A DNA stretch of 41,985 nt. Origin: UBA10649 sp037130755. Lineage in GTDB: Bacteria; Actinomycetota; Actinomycetes; S36-B12. The position numbers were made by a program, and so were the translations under genes. Below, one piece after another: positions 15,166 to 23,424 of the stretch. Location: the NCBI GenBank assembly GCA_037130755.1, contig JBAXSI010000027.1, forward strand, positions 1-41,985. Direction: 5' to 3'. Numbering within the stretch: position 1 is the stretch's first letter; each line of letters opens with the position of its first letter. Under the pieces are notes generated by a model. That model was given only the letters and a program-made list of their open reading frames with translations. It ran no database searches and had not been told where the DNA came from.

Positions 15166-15756
15166 ATGCCTGAGTGGGCGTGGTGGCTGGTGGCCGCGGT
15201 CGTCGGCTACGCCGTCGGGTCGATCAATCCCGCGGCGATCGTTGCCCGAATCTTCCACGTCGACCTGCGTTCGAGCGGCTCGGGCAATCCCGGCGCGACC
15301 AACGTCGGGCGCGTGCTCGGTCCCCGCTGGGGCGTGATCGTCGGGCTCCTTGACGTCCTCAAGGGCTTCGTGCCGGCGGTGCTGTTCGGCTACTTCGGCG
15401 GGCAGACGGCCGGGGAGGTGGCCGGCTTGGCCGCGGTGCTGGGCCACATCACGTCGCCGTTCCTCAAGGGTCGCGGCGGCAAGGGCGTGGCGACGACCCT
15501 CGGCGCGATCCTCGGCGTGACGCCGCTGCTGGCCGTCCCGGTCCTCGCCGCGTTCGGCATCGGCCTGGCGATCTGGCACCGGGTCGGTCTCGGTGCGGTG
15601 CTGGCCGCGATCACCCTCGTCGTCAGCGGCATCGCCGCACACGTCCTCGGCTGGATCGACGAGGCGGACATGTGGTTCGCCATCGTGCTGGGCGTGATGG
15701 TGCTGGTGCGTCACCAGCGCAACCTCCGGCAGGCCTGGGCGCAGTTCCGCGCGTAA
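15166..15756 (+). CDS. plsY: Glycerol-3-phosphate acyltransferase PlsY
   Basis: A membrane enzyme that acylates glycerol-3-phosphate from acyl-phosphate, the first committed step of phospholipid synthesis. The 196-aa product has five or more hydrophobic spans and the family motifs in order: GYAVGSINPAAIVAR, SGSGNPGATNVGRVLG, GHITSPFLKGRGGKGVATTL and a final VLVRHQRNLRQ. The ATG lies 3 bases after the degV stop, so the two are almost certainly co-transcribed. Confidence 0.96.
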   Translation: MPEWAWWLVAAVVGYAVGSINPAAIVARIFHVDLRSSGSGNPGATNVGRVLGPRWGVIVGLLDVLKGFVPAVLFGYFGGQTAGEVAGLAAVLGHITSPFLKGRGGKGVATTLGAILGVTPLLAVPVLAAFGIGLAIWHRVGLGAVLAAITLVVSGIAAHVLGWIDEADMWFAIVLGVMVLVRHQRNLRQAWAQFRA

Positions 15757-15867
15757 CCGAAGGTGCCGTGCACGCACCCGAGTGGGTCGGCCATCCACAG
15801 CACTCGTGAAGGCGGGCTGGGCTCCACAGGCCCGCAGCGGTCCATCGGCGTTCCGCGTTGCCTTGCC

Positions 15868-15873
15868 TAGCGT
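15868..15873 (+). promoter_or_regulatory. Candidate -10 box of comEA (leaderless arrangement)
   Basis: TAGCGT is followed by exactly 6 bases (GCCCGC) and the comEA ATG. No ribosome binding site stands before this ATG, which supports a leaderless message. Confidence 0.5.
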
Positions 15874-15879
15874 GCCCGC

Positions 15880-16734
15880 ATGTGGACGCGTGGTCGTGGG
15901 GCGACTGATCGGGTCGCCGCAGCCGGAGCGGTCCGACTCGAGCACCTCGCCCGGCAGTGGCGAATCCCCGCGCCGCCGAGTGCGACCCCGACCACAAGCG
16001 AGACTCCCGCCACCGCCTGGCAGCTGCTGGCCGAAGACGGGTCGCCACCGCCGGACTCGACGCCCGCGCCGGGCCTCGCCACCGGCCCGTGGAACCGCTC
16101 GGCCATACGTGGGCTGGTCGTTCTGGTGCTGGTGGCCGTGCTGCTGGCCAGCTGGTGGTGGTGGTCGGGGCGGCCGCGCGAGGCCATTGCCGCACCGACG
16201 ATCCTCGCGACCGGCGGTCCCGTTGCCGGCGCTGGCGGTCCGTCAGCGTCCGCCGTCCCCGGCGTCGGCGCCCCGGGCGGGCCGGCGGTGTCCCCGCCTG
16301 CGGCGCCGGTCAGGGAGGTCGTCGTCCACGTGGTGGGGCAGGTGCGGCACCCAGGGCTGGTGACCCTGCCCGTCGGCTCGCGTGTCAACGACGCCATCAC
16401 GGCGGCCGGGGGAGTGACCCGCCCGCGGGCGGGCGACTCGGTGAACCTCGCGCGGGTTCTCGTCGATGGCGAGCAGGTGGTGGTCGGCTTCGCCGCGCAG
16501 GCGGTCGCCGGGGTGTTGGGGATCGCGCCCGTGAAGAGCGGCGGCCTGCTCAACCTCAACAGTGCGGACGCGACCGCGTTCGAAGACTTGCCCGGCGTCG
16601 GACCCGTGCTGGCGCAGAGGATCGTGCAGTGGCGGGTCGCCAACGGCCCGTTCCGCTCGGTCGACGAGCTGGGTGAGGTGACGGGCATCGGCGACGCGAT
16701 CATGGCGCAGCTGCGGCCCCTGGTCAGCGTGTGA
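15880..16734 (+). CDS. comEA: ComEA-like DNA-binding competence protein
   Basis: In transformable bacteria ComEA binds incoming double-stranded DNA outside the membrane and hands it to ComEC. The 284-aa product has a proline-rich cytoplasmic N-terminus, one membrane span around residues 72-91 (GLVVLVLVAVLLASWWWW) and a Pro/Gly/Ala linker. An SLBB domain follows (VVVHVVGQVRHPGLVTLPVG, INDAI-type helix, RPRAGDSVNLARVLVDGEQV), then a C-terminal helix-hairpin-helix pair (LNLNSADATAFEDLPGVGPV and FRSVDELGEVTGIGD). This is the full ComEA architecture. The stop overlaps the comEC GTG by 4 bases. The N-terminal 70 residues before the span are longer than in Bacillus ComEA, as is usual in actinobacteria. 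Confidence 0.94.
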   Translation: MWTRGRGATDRVAAAGAVRLEHLARQWRIPAPPSATPTTSETPATAWQLLAEDGSPPPDSTPAPGLATGPWNRSAIRGLVVLVLVAVLLASWWWWSGRPREAIAAPTILATGGPVAGAGGPSASAVPGVGAPGGPAVSPPAAPVREVVVHVVGQVRHPGLVTLPVGSRVNDAITAAGGVTRPRAGDSVNLARVLVDGEQVVVGFAAQAVAGVLGIAPVKSGGLLNLNSADATAFEDLPGVGPVLAQRIVQWRVANGPFRSVDELGEVTGIGDAIMAQLRPLVSV

Positions 16735-19139
16735 TCGATGCCCGCCTACTCGTCCCTGCCGCGACGTCGTGGGGAGCCGCCGTAGCCGTCACCGTGGTAC
16801 TGCGCACGCTGGCCGATCCCGTGGCTCGGCATGCGTGGGGTATGCGCGTCCTGGTCGTCGTGGTGGTGCTGGCGCTGGTGACGGCAACACTCCTGGCGAT
16901 TGCGTGGAGGTGGCTCAGGTGGCACCTGCAACCCGTGCTGCTGGTCGCTGCGGCCGGTGCGTTGCTCGGCGCAGCCTCGGCTTCGGCGCACGCCGTGGCC
17001 CTGGCACCGGAGCAAGTAGACACGTGGGTTCAAGCGCGCGCGACCACGACGGTGCGAGGCGTCGTCACCAGTGAGGCGTTGATCAAGACCCCGTCGGTCT
17101 CGGGAATGTGGCGGGCCGCGCCGCGCCGGGAGTTCCGCCTGGCGTCGAGCAGCATCGGTGCGCGCGGGCAGGTGATGGACGTCGACCTGCCGCTGGTCGT
17201 CCGGCTGCCGGTGACCGCGTCAGTGCCTCCCGTGGGAGCGGAACTCGTCCTCACCGGCCGCCTCGCTCCGCCGGCCCCGCAGGCGGATTCCGCGGCCATC
17301 GTCATCGTCAACTCGCGTGCACCGCAGGTCGTGCAGGTCTTGGCCCCGGGCTGGCTCGACGCGGTGACGGGAGCCATGCGCGCAGGCCTTCGCCGGTCGC
17401 TGCGCGGCACGTCGCCCGATGCGGGGGCGCTCGTCGCCGGACTTGCTGTCGGGGACGAGTCCGGCCAGTCATCGATGCTGCGGTCGCAGATGCGGACCAG
17501 CGGGCTTGCGCACCTGACCGCCGTGTCCGGGGGCAACGTGTCGATCGTGGTCGTCGCGGTGCTCGCCCTGACCGCCGTGGTCCGGCTTCCGATCATCGCG
17601 AGGGTGGCCGCGTCGCTGCTGGCGCTGGCGTTCTTCGTGGTCCTGGTCGGGCCGGCACCGAGCGTCATCCGTGCGGCGGCCATGGCGGGCCTCGTCCTGA
17701 TCGGCCTGATGGCCGGCGGCCGACGTGCAGGCCCGTCGGTGCTCGCGGCGTCAGTGATCGTGCTGGTCATCCTCGCGCCCGGACTGACGGCCTCCTGGGG
17801 TTTCGCGCTCTCGGCGGGAGCCACGGCCGGCGTGATCCTCATGAGCTCGAGGACGGCCGAATGGCTGCTTCGCTGGCCGCCGACGGCGCGCCTGCCGCCG
17901 GCACTGCGCGACGGCCTGAGCATCACGATGGCCGCTCAGCTAGCGACCGTTCCGCTGCTGATCGCGATGGGATCCTCGGTCGGCTGGGTCACCCTGCCGG
18001 CCAACGTCCTGGCGATGCCCGTCGTCGCGCCGATCACGATCCTCGGACTCCTGGCGGCGCTCGGTTCGCCGGTGGCCCCGTGGGCGGCGATGGTCCTGGC
18101 GCACGCGGCGGCGCTGCCTGCCGCCTGGATCACGTTGGTCGCCGCGAGGTGCGCAGCACTGCCGGGAGCCAGGCTGCCGATCCCGTCAGGGTTGGGCGGC
18201 GTCGCCGCCCTCGCCGTGGCGGTTGCGTGCGCCTGGGTCGGCGTCAGACTTGTTCGACGCGCCTACCCGGACGGGATGCCCGGGGTCGTGCGCGCCTTCG
18301 CGACAGCGCTGCTGTGCACCGTCGTCGTGGTCGGCGTCCTGCTCCCGCCAGGACGGAGATCCTGGCCGCCGATGGGCTGGCTGATGATCATGTGCGACAT
18401 CGGGCAGGGCGACGGGCTGCTCCTGCGCACCGCCGACGATGCCGCCCTGGTAGTCGATGCCGGCCCTGACCCCGACGCCATGCACCGATGCCTCGACGAC
18501 GCACAGGTCGCGGCAGTGCCTGCCGTGGTCCTCACCCACTTCCACGCCGATCATGTCGGCGGGCTCGAGGGCGTGCTTCGCGATCGACCCGTGGGAGTCG
18601 TCCTCACCACGCCGATCCGTGATCCGCCCGAGGAGGCTGCGCTCGTCGATCGTGTTGCAGCCGAGCACGGAGTCGTCGTGCGCACGATGACGGCCGGGGA
18701 CGTGCGCACGGTGGGGCTGGTCTCCTGGCGGGCGGTCTGGCCGCGGCGCATCATTCCGTCGCGCTCGGTGCCCAACAACGCGAGCATCGTCCTCATCGTC
18801 GAGACAGGTGGCAGACGGCTGCTGCTCCTCGGCGACGCTGAGCCTGAGGCGCAGTCGGCGATCTCCGCCGACATCACCGGGCTTGCCTACGACGTGGTCA
18901 AGGTGCCGCATCACGGCTCGCCCTACCAGCACCCGCTGCTGCCCACCTGGGCCCCGGCGTCGGTCGCCCTCATCAGCGTGGGTGCTGGCAACGTCTACGG
19001 GCACCCGGCCGCCGCAACCGTGGCGGCCTGGCGGGCGATCGGCGCGCTGGTCGTGCGCACCGACGAGAACGGCGATGCCGCGATCGTGCCGGCCGCGTCG
19101 GGAGTGGCCGTCGTGGTCCGGCGCGGAACGCTCGGGTGA
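16731..19139 (+). CDS. comEC: ComEC/Rec2 DNA channel with metallo-beta-lactamase domain
   Basis: ComEC forms the inner-membrane channel for single-stranded DNA uptake. The 802-aa product has an N-terminal membrane/soluble region, a competence domain with many spans (including GLAVGDESGQSSMLRSQMRT, SGLAHLTAVSGGNVSIVV and APSVIRAAAMAGLVLIGLM), and a C-terminal metallo-beta-lactamase domain. That last domain keeps its metal ligands: CDIGQGDGLLLRT, LTHFHADHVGGLEG, LLLGDAEPEAQ and VKVPHHGSPYQHP. This is the full-length three-domain form with a potentially active nuclease-like domain. The GTG start overlaps comEA. It is convergent with the hydrolase gene, with only 17 bases between the stops and no terminator visible. 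Confidence 0.94.
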   Translation: MIDARLLVPAATSWGAAVAVTVVLRTLADPVARHAWGMRVLVVVVVLALVTATLLAIAWRWLRWHLQPVLLVAAAGALLGAASASAHAVALAPEQVDTWVQARATTTVRGVVTSEALIKTPSVSGMWRAAPRREFRLASSSIGARGQVMDVDLPLVVRLPVTASVPPVGAELVLTGRLAPPAPQADSAAIVIVNSRAPQVVQVLAPGWLDAVTGAMRAGLRRSLRGTSPDAGALVAGLAVGDESGQSSMLRSQMRTSGLAHLTAVSGGNVSIVVVAVLALTAVVRLPIIARVAASLLALAFFVVLVGPAPSVIRAAAMAGLVLIGLMAGGRRAGPSVLAASVIVLVILAPGLTASWGFALSAGATAGVILMSSRTAEWLLRWPPTARLPPALRDGLSITMAAQLATVPLLIAMGSSVGWVTLPANVLAMPVVAPITILGLLAALGSPVAPWAAMVLAHAAALPAAWITLVAARCAALPGARLPIPSGLGGVAALAVAVACAWVGVRLVRRAYPDGMPGVVRAFATALLCTVVVVGVLLPPGRRSWPPMGWLMIMCDIGQGDGLLLRTADDAALVVDAGPDPDAMHRCLDDAQVAAVPAVVLTHFHADHVGGLEGVLRDRPVGVVLTTPIRDPPEEAALVDRVAAEHGVVVRTMTAGDVRTVGLVSWRAVWPRRIIPSRSVPNNASIVLIVETGGRRLLLLGDAEPEAQSAISADITGLAYDVVKVPHHGSPYQHPLLPTWAPASVALISVGAGNVYGHPAAATVAAWRAIGALVVRTDENGDAAIVPAASGVAVVVRRGTLG

Positions 19140-19156
19140 GCGCCACCACGGCCGGC

Positions 19157-19966
19157 TCAGTCCAGGGTGGCGACCCAGGATCGCGCAAGGGCGTTGAACT
19201 TCTCGGACTCCTCCCACATCGGGCAGTGCCCGCTGGTGTCGAAGATGTGGAGTTCGGCGTTCGGGAGGCTGCCGGCCAGCCAGTCGGCGGCGGCCAGTTT
19301 GCCCACCTGCTCGTCGGTGCCCCACACGAGAAGGTGCGGGACGGTGAACGACGGCATGTCGACGCGGTAGTCCTGCATGGTCTGATCGGCCAGGATCAGC
19401 GTCCCGGTGTTCGGCCCGGCCCGCCCGATGTCGTCGAGCAGGCGGTCGAGGGTGCCCTGATCGGGTGCGGTGTGGAACATCGTGGGCAAGAACTCCGCCA
19501 GGAACGCGCGACTGTCGTCCTGCATCGCCGACAAGAAGGCGTGCAGGTCCGAGTCGTCGGCGATGCCATACGGCCAGTCGGCCTGGATGAGGTCCGACGG
19601 CCCCTGCGAGACGATGATCACGCCGGCAAGGCGATGGTCGTCGCCGAACTGCCTGAGGTAGTCCCACGCGACGAGGCTGCCCATCGACCAGCCCACGAGG
19701 ACCGGCCGGTCCAGGCCGAGGGCGTCGATGACGGCACGGACGTCGCGCGCGTACTGGGCGACCGTGTGACCGCCCTCGACGTACGGCGACGCGCCGTGAC
19801 CGCGGAAGTCCAGGGCGATCACCCGGTGGTCGCGGGACAGGTCAGCGACGTTGCGCTCGAAGAAGACGCTGGACATGGCCACTCCGTGCAGCAGCACGAT
19901 CGGCCGGCCCGAGCCCGCGTCCGAGAAGGACACCGTGGCACCCGTGGGAAGCTCGATGAGGGGCAT
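19157..19966 (-). CDS. Alpha/beta hydrolase
   Basis: A 269-aa alpha/beta-hydrolase-fold enzyme. It has the oxyanion HG in IVLLHGVAMS, ALDFRGHGASPY, the nucleophile elbow GWSMG (Ser94), a likely acid in VWGTDEQVG and the catalytic histidine in DTSGHCPMWEE. It resembles the esterase/haloperoxidase-like branch, but the substrate cannot be told. The ATG at 19966 has GAGAGAG upstream on the minus strand; upstream in-frame extension would run into the divergent holA gene. It is divergent from holA, with 70 bases between the starts. Confidence 0.92.
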   Translation of the reverse strand: MPLIELPTGATVSFSDAGSGRPIVLLHGVAMSSVFFERNVADLSRDHRVIALDFRGHGASPYVEGGHTVAQYARDVRAVIDALGLDRPVLVGWSMGSLVAWDYLRQFGDDHRLAGVIIVSQGPSDLIQADWPYGIADDSDLHAFLSAMQDDSRAFLAEFLPTMFHTAPDQGTLDRLLDDIGRAGPNTGTLILADQTMQDYRVDMPSFTVPHLLVWGTDEQVGKLAAADWLAGSLPNAELHIFDTSGHCPMWEESEKFNALARSWVATLD

Positions 19967-20036
19967 GGGACATCTCTCTCGCAGCAGGGATGGTGGCCGC
20001 GATGCTATCGCCGCGGCGTGGCATGCTGCCCTCATC

Positions 20037-21041
20037 ATGACGGCGCCGCACCTCACGCTCGCGATCGGCTCGGAGACGCTCCTCGTCGACCGGGCGATCC
20101 TGCGGGTCTCGGCAGCGGCCAGGGCCGCTGACCCATCGGTGCAGCGCACGGTCATCTCCGCGGCCGACGAGGAGGCCCCCCACGACCTGCTCGAGGCCAC
20201 CGCCCCGAACCTCTTCGGCGACGGCGGCGTCGTGGTGGTCACCGGGGTGGACGGCGCTGAGGACGCGATGGCCAAGTCGTTGAAGCAGGTCATCAGCGAC
20301 CTGCCCGACAACGTGTACCTGGTGATCACTCACCCCGGCGGAGTAAAGGGCAAGGCGCTGCTCGACGCCATCAAGGCGGCCGATGCGGAGGTCATCGACT
20401 GCCAGCCCCTGAAGAAGGGCAAAGCGACGGTCGAATTCATCGCCAAGGAGTTCGCCTCCCATCGGCGCAAGGCCACGCCGGCGGCGCAGACGGCGCTCTA
20501 CGAGGCCATCGGCCAGGACCTCGGGCTGCTCGCCGGGGCGGTGTCCCAGCTGGTCAGCGACGTCGATGCCAACCCGATCGACCTCGACGACGTGAAGGAC
20601 TACTTCGCCGGAGTCGCCGACGTGTCGGGTTTCGTCATCTCCGACCTGGTGTGGGAGCGCCGGTACGCCGAGGCCATGCGGTCCCTGCGACAGGCGATGC
20701 TGGTCACGGAGCCGGGCCGAGTCGGGCCGATGGCCACGTCGTCCTTGGCGTCGGGCCTGCGGTCCCTCGTGCGCGTGGGGGGCATGCCGCCGGGCACACC
20801 GCAGGGCGTCGTGGCCAAGGAGGCGGGCTGCCCGCCGTGGAAGGTGGAGGCCTTGCGCCGGCAGTGGTCTCGCTGGAGCGGTGACCAGCGGCGGCTGGCA
20901 GCCGCGGTCGTTGCCTTGGCCGACGTGGACGGGGCGGTGAAGGGCGGTGTGCTGGAGGGGTCGAGCCTGGACCCGGAGCAGAAGTTGCTCGCGCTGGAGC
21001 GGCTCGTGGCGGCCACGGCCGGGGCTGTCCGTCAGGACTGA
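20037..21041 (+). CDS. holA: DNA polymerase III subunit delta
   Basis: The delta subunit opens the sliding clamp as part of the replicative clamp loader. The 334-aa product has the normal length and the expected pattern: LAIGSETLLVDRAI at the N-terminus, NLFGDGGVVVVTGVD, NVYLVITHPGGVKGKALLDA, a lid region ALYEAIGQDLGLLAGAVSQL, and the C-terminal collar helices with AKEAGCPPWKVEALRRQWSR. The position after comEC and before rpsT is the usual actinobacterial order. The ATG at 20037 gives the expected N-terminus. Confidence 0.95.
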   Translation: MTAPHLTLAIGSETLLVDRAILRVSAAARAADPSVQRTVISAADEEAPHDLLEATAPNLFGDGGVVVVTGVDGAEDAMAKSLKQVISDLPDNVYLVITHPGGVKGKALLDAIKAADAEVIDCQPLKKGKATVEFIAKEFASHRRKATPAAQTALYEAIGQDLGLLAGAVSQLVSDVDANPIDLDDVKDYFAGVADVSGFVISDLVWERRYAEAMRSLRQAMLVTEPGRVGPMATSSLASGLRSLVRVGGMPPGTPQGVVAKEAGCPPWKVEALRRQWSRWSGDQRRLAAAVVALADVDGAVKGGVLEGSSLDPEQKLLALERLVAATAGAVRQD

Positions 21042-21079
21042 GCACGCGGGAACCCGGCCTCCGGGAGGCTCCGGGCATG

Positions 21080-21116
21080 ACGAAGGGGCGCCCCCTCGCG
21101 GGTGACGCCCCTTCGT
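21080..21116. terminator. Bidirectional terminator between holA and rpsT
   Basis: ACGAAGGGGCG (21080-21090) and CGCCCCTTCGT (21106-21116) form a perfect 11-base stem with a 15-base loop, between the convergent stops of holA and rpsT. There is no long T run, as is common in high-GC genomes. Confidence 0.7.
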
Positions 21117-21131
21117 GAGGTGAATGGCGCT

Positions 21132-21392
21132 CTAGAGAGCGGCAGCCTTCTTGGAGATCGACGACTTGCGGTTGGCGGCCTGGTTGGCGTGGATGACGCC
21201 CTTGCTGGCGGCCTTGTCGAGGGCGCGGGTGGCCTCACGAGCGCGCTCGGCAGCGGCGTCCTTGTCCCCGGCCTCCACAGCGGCGTTGAACTTGCGCACC
21301 GACGTCTTCAACGAGGACTTGACCGCCTTGTTGCGCTGCCGGGCCTTCTCGTTGGTCTTGTTGCGCTTGATCTGCGACTTGATGTTCGCCAC
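21132..21392 (-). CDS. rpsT: 30S ribosomal protein S20
   Basis: A primary 16S rRNA-binding protein of the small subunit. The 86-aa, strongly basic, all-helical product starts MANIKSQIKRNKTNEKARQR and contains NKAVKSSLKTSVRKF and KGVIHANQAANRKSSISKKA, characteristic of S20. The start is GTG with AAGGAAG upstream on the minus strand. It is transcribed alone, divergent from lepA and convergent with holA. Confidence 0.98.
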   Translation of the reverse strand: MANIKSQIKRNKTNEKARQRNKAVKSSLKTSVRKFNAAVEAGDKDAAAERAREATRALDKAASKGVIHANQAANRKSSISKKAAAL

Positions 21393-21446
21393 GTGGATGA
21401 CTTCCTTGGGTATGGGGCATGCGGAGACAGGGTGAAGCAGCCCCCA

Positions 21447-21476
21447 AGATTACCCGTAGGCTGCCCTGTAGCCCAA
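21447..21476 (-). promoter_or_regulatory. Candidate rpsT promoter
   Basis: On the minus strand TTGGGC (21471-21476), an 18-base spacer and TAATCT (21447-21452) form a plausible -35/-10 pair with a leader of about 50 bases. It overlaps the lepA promoter region. Confidence 0.45.
21457..21462 (+). promoter_or_regulatory. Candidate -10 box of lepA
   Basis: TAGGCT fits TANNNT and would give a leader of about 65 bases carrying GAGGA before the GTG at 21533. It lies inside the rpsT promoter on the other strand. Confidence 0.35.
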
Positions 21477-21532
21477 ATCGCCCCCGTCCGAGCCCTGCCG
21501 GGACCGGACCGCTCGACCTGAGGAACCCATCC

Positions 21533-23398
21533 GTGCCTGACCCGCAGCCCGCCCGAAGTCCCAAGGGAGTGGCCCCGACCGTCGGCAGCACCGACCCCTC
21601 GGTGATCCGGAACTTCTGCATCATCGCCCACATCGACCACGGGAAGTCCACCCTGGCCGACCGCATGCTCCAGCAGACAGGCATCGTCGATGACCGGTCC
21701 ATGCGGGCCCAGTACCTCGACCGGATGGACATCGAGCGCGAGCGCGGCATCACGATCAAGTCGCAGGCCGTCCGACTGCCGTTCCACTCCGACGACGGCA
21801 CCGACTATGTCCTGAACATGATCGACACCCCCGGCCACGTCGACTTCACCTACGAGGTGTCGCGGTCGCTGGCGGCGTGCGAGGGCGCGGTCCTGCTCGT
21901 CGACGCCGCGCAGGGCATCGAGGCGCAGACCCTGGCCAATCTCTACCTCGCGCTCGAGAACGATCTCGCGGTCATCCCCGTGCTGAACAAGATCGACCTC
22001 CCGGCTGCGCAGCCGGAGAAGTACGCGGCCGAGCTGTCGCGCATCATCGGGTGCGATCCGTCCGAGGTGCTCCTTGTCTCCGCGAAGACCGGCGTCGGTG
22101 TGCACGAGCTGCTCGAGAAGATCGTGCGCGACGTCCCACCGCCCGTGGGCCAGGCCGACAAGCCGGCCCGAGCAATGATCTTCGACTCTGTCTACGACAC
22201 CTACCGCGGTGTCATCACCTACATCCGCGTGATCGACGGGCACATCTCCACCCGCGAGCGCATCCAGATGATGTCGACCGGCGCCATCCATGAGCTGCTC
22301 GAGGTCGGCGTCATCTCGCCGGAGCCGAAGCACGCACAGGGACTGGGCGTCGGCGAGGTGGGCTACCTGATCACCGGCGTGAAGGACGTGCGCCAGTCGC
22401 GCGTCGGCGACACCATCACGTCCGAACGCAAGGGCGCGACCGAGGCGCTTGGCGGATACCGGGATCCCAAGCCGATGGTCTACTCGGGCCTGTACCCGAT
22501 CGACGGCTCGGACTACCCCGAACTGCGCGACGCGCTCGACAAGCTCAAGCTCAACGATGCCGCGCTGGTGTACGAGCCGGAGACCTCGCTGGCGCTCGGG
22601 TTCGGCTTCCGCTGCGGGTTCCTCGGCCTGCTGCACATGGAGATCGTCCGCGAGCGACTTGAGCGGGAGTCGAACCTCGACCTCATCTCCACCGCGCCCA
22701 ACGTCATCTACCGGGTCTTCAGCGACGACGGCTTGGAGATCGTCGTCACGAACCCCAGCGAGTTCCCGACGCAGAAGGTCGCCAAGATCCTCGAGCCGAT
22801 CGTGAAGTCGACGATCATCCTGCCGAGCGAGTTCGTGGGCACGGTGATGGAGCTGTGCCAGCAGCGTCGCGGCACCCTGCTCGGCATGGACTACCTCTCC
22901 GAGGAGCGCGTCGAGATGCGCTACACGCTTCCGCTCGCCGAGATCGTCTTCGACTTCTTCGATCAGCTGAAGTCGCGCACGCGCGGATATGCATCCCTTG
23001 ACTACGACGTGGTGGGCGAGCAGGAGGCTGACCTCGTCAAAGTCGACATCCTGCTGCACGGCGACCCCGTCGATGCCTTCAGCGCGATCGTGCACCGCGA
23101 CAAGGCGATGGCGTACGGGACGATGATGACGTCGAAGCTGAAGGAGCTCATCCCCAGGCAGCAGTTCGAGGTGCCGATCCAGGCGGCCATCGGCTCGCGC
23201 GTGATCACCCGAGAGACGATTCGCGCCATGCGCAAGGACGTCCTCGCCAAGTGCTACGGCGGCGACATCTCCCGCAAGCGCAAGCTCCTCGAGAAGCAGA
23301 AGGAGGGCAAGAAGCGCATGAAGATGGTCGGTCGCGTGGAGGTCCCTCAAGAGGCGTTCATCGCCGCGCTCTCGACGTCAGACGCCCCGAAGAAGTAA
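21533..23398 (+). CDS. lepA: Elongation factor 4 (LepA)
   Basis: A ribosome-associated translational GTPase (EF4) linked to initiation quality and back-translocation. The 621-aa product has G1 AHIDHGKSTLADR (about residue 32 on), RGITIKSQAVRL, DTPGHVDFTYEV, NKIDLPAAQPEK and the LepA-specific C-terminal domain ending KRKLLEKQKEGKKRMKMVG. I took the GTG at 21533, which has GAGGA upstream and gives a typical short actinobacterial N-terminal extension. Six bases separate its stop from the earliest possible hemW start. Confidence 0.97.
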   Translation: MPDPQPARSPKGVAPTVGSTDPSVIRNFCIIAHIDHGKSTLADRMLQQTGIVDDRSMRAQYLDRMDIERERGITIKSQAVRLPFHSDDGTDYVLNMIDTPGHVDFTYEVSRSLAACEGAVLLVDAAQGIEAQTLANLYLALENDLAVIPVLNKIDLPAAQPEKYAAELSRIIGCDPSEVLLVSAKTGVGVHELLEKIVRDVPPPVGQADKPARAMIFDSVYDTYRGVITYIRVIDGHISTRERIQMMSTGAIHELLEVGVISPEPKHAQGLGVGEVGYLITGVKDVRQSRVGDTITSERKGATEALGGYRDPKPMVYSGLYPIDGSDYPELRDALDKLKLNDAALVYEPETSLALGFGFRCGFLGLLHMEIVRERLERESNLDLISTAPNVIYRVFSDDGLEIVVTNPSEFPTQKVAKILEPIVKSTIILPSEFVGTVMELCQQRRGTLLGMDYLSEERVEMRYTLPLAEIVFDFFDQLKSRTRGYASLDYDVVGEQEADLVKVDILLHGDPVDAFSAIVHRDKAMAYGTMMTSKLKELIPRQQFEVPIQAAIGSRVITRETIRAMRKDVLAKCYGGDISRKRKLLEKQKEGKKRMKMVGRVEVPQEAFIAALSTSDAPKK

Positions 23399-23424
23399 GG
23401 CTGGTGCTCCCCGAAGAGGTGACC

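Noticed and set aside
15812..15835. GCGGGC/GCCCGC stem after plsY as a terminator
   Set aside because: Six base pairs around a 12-base loop with no T run is too weak in such GC-rich DNA to call.
16731..16734. Frameshift between comEA and comEC
   Set aside because: Both proteins are complete; the 4-base GTGA overlap is the same coupling seen at many junctions here.
19140..19156. Terminator between the convergent comEC and hydrolase genes
   Set aside because: The 17-base gap holds no inverted repeat.
21308..23350. Long minus-strand open frame opposite lepA
   Set aside because: Shadow of lepA; it also runs through rpsT in another frame.
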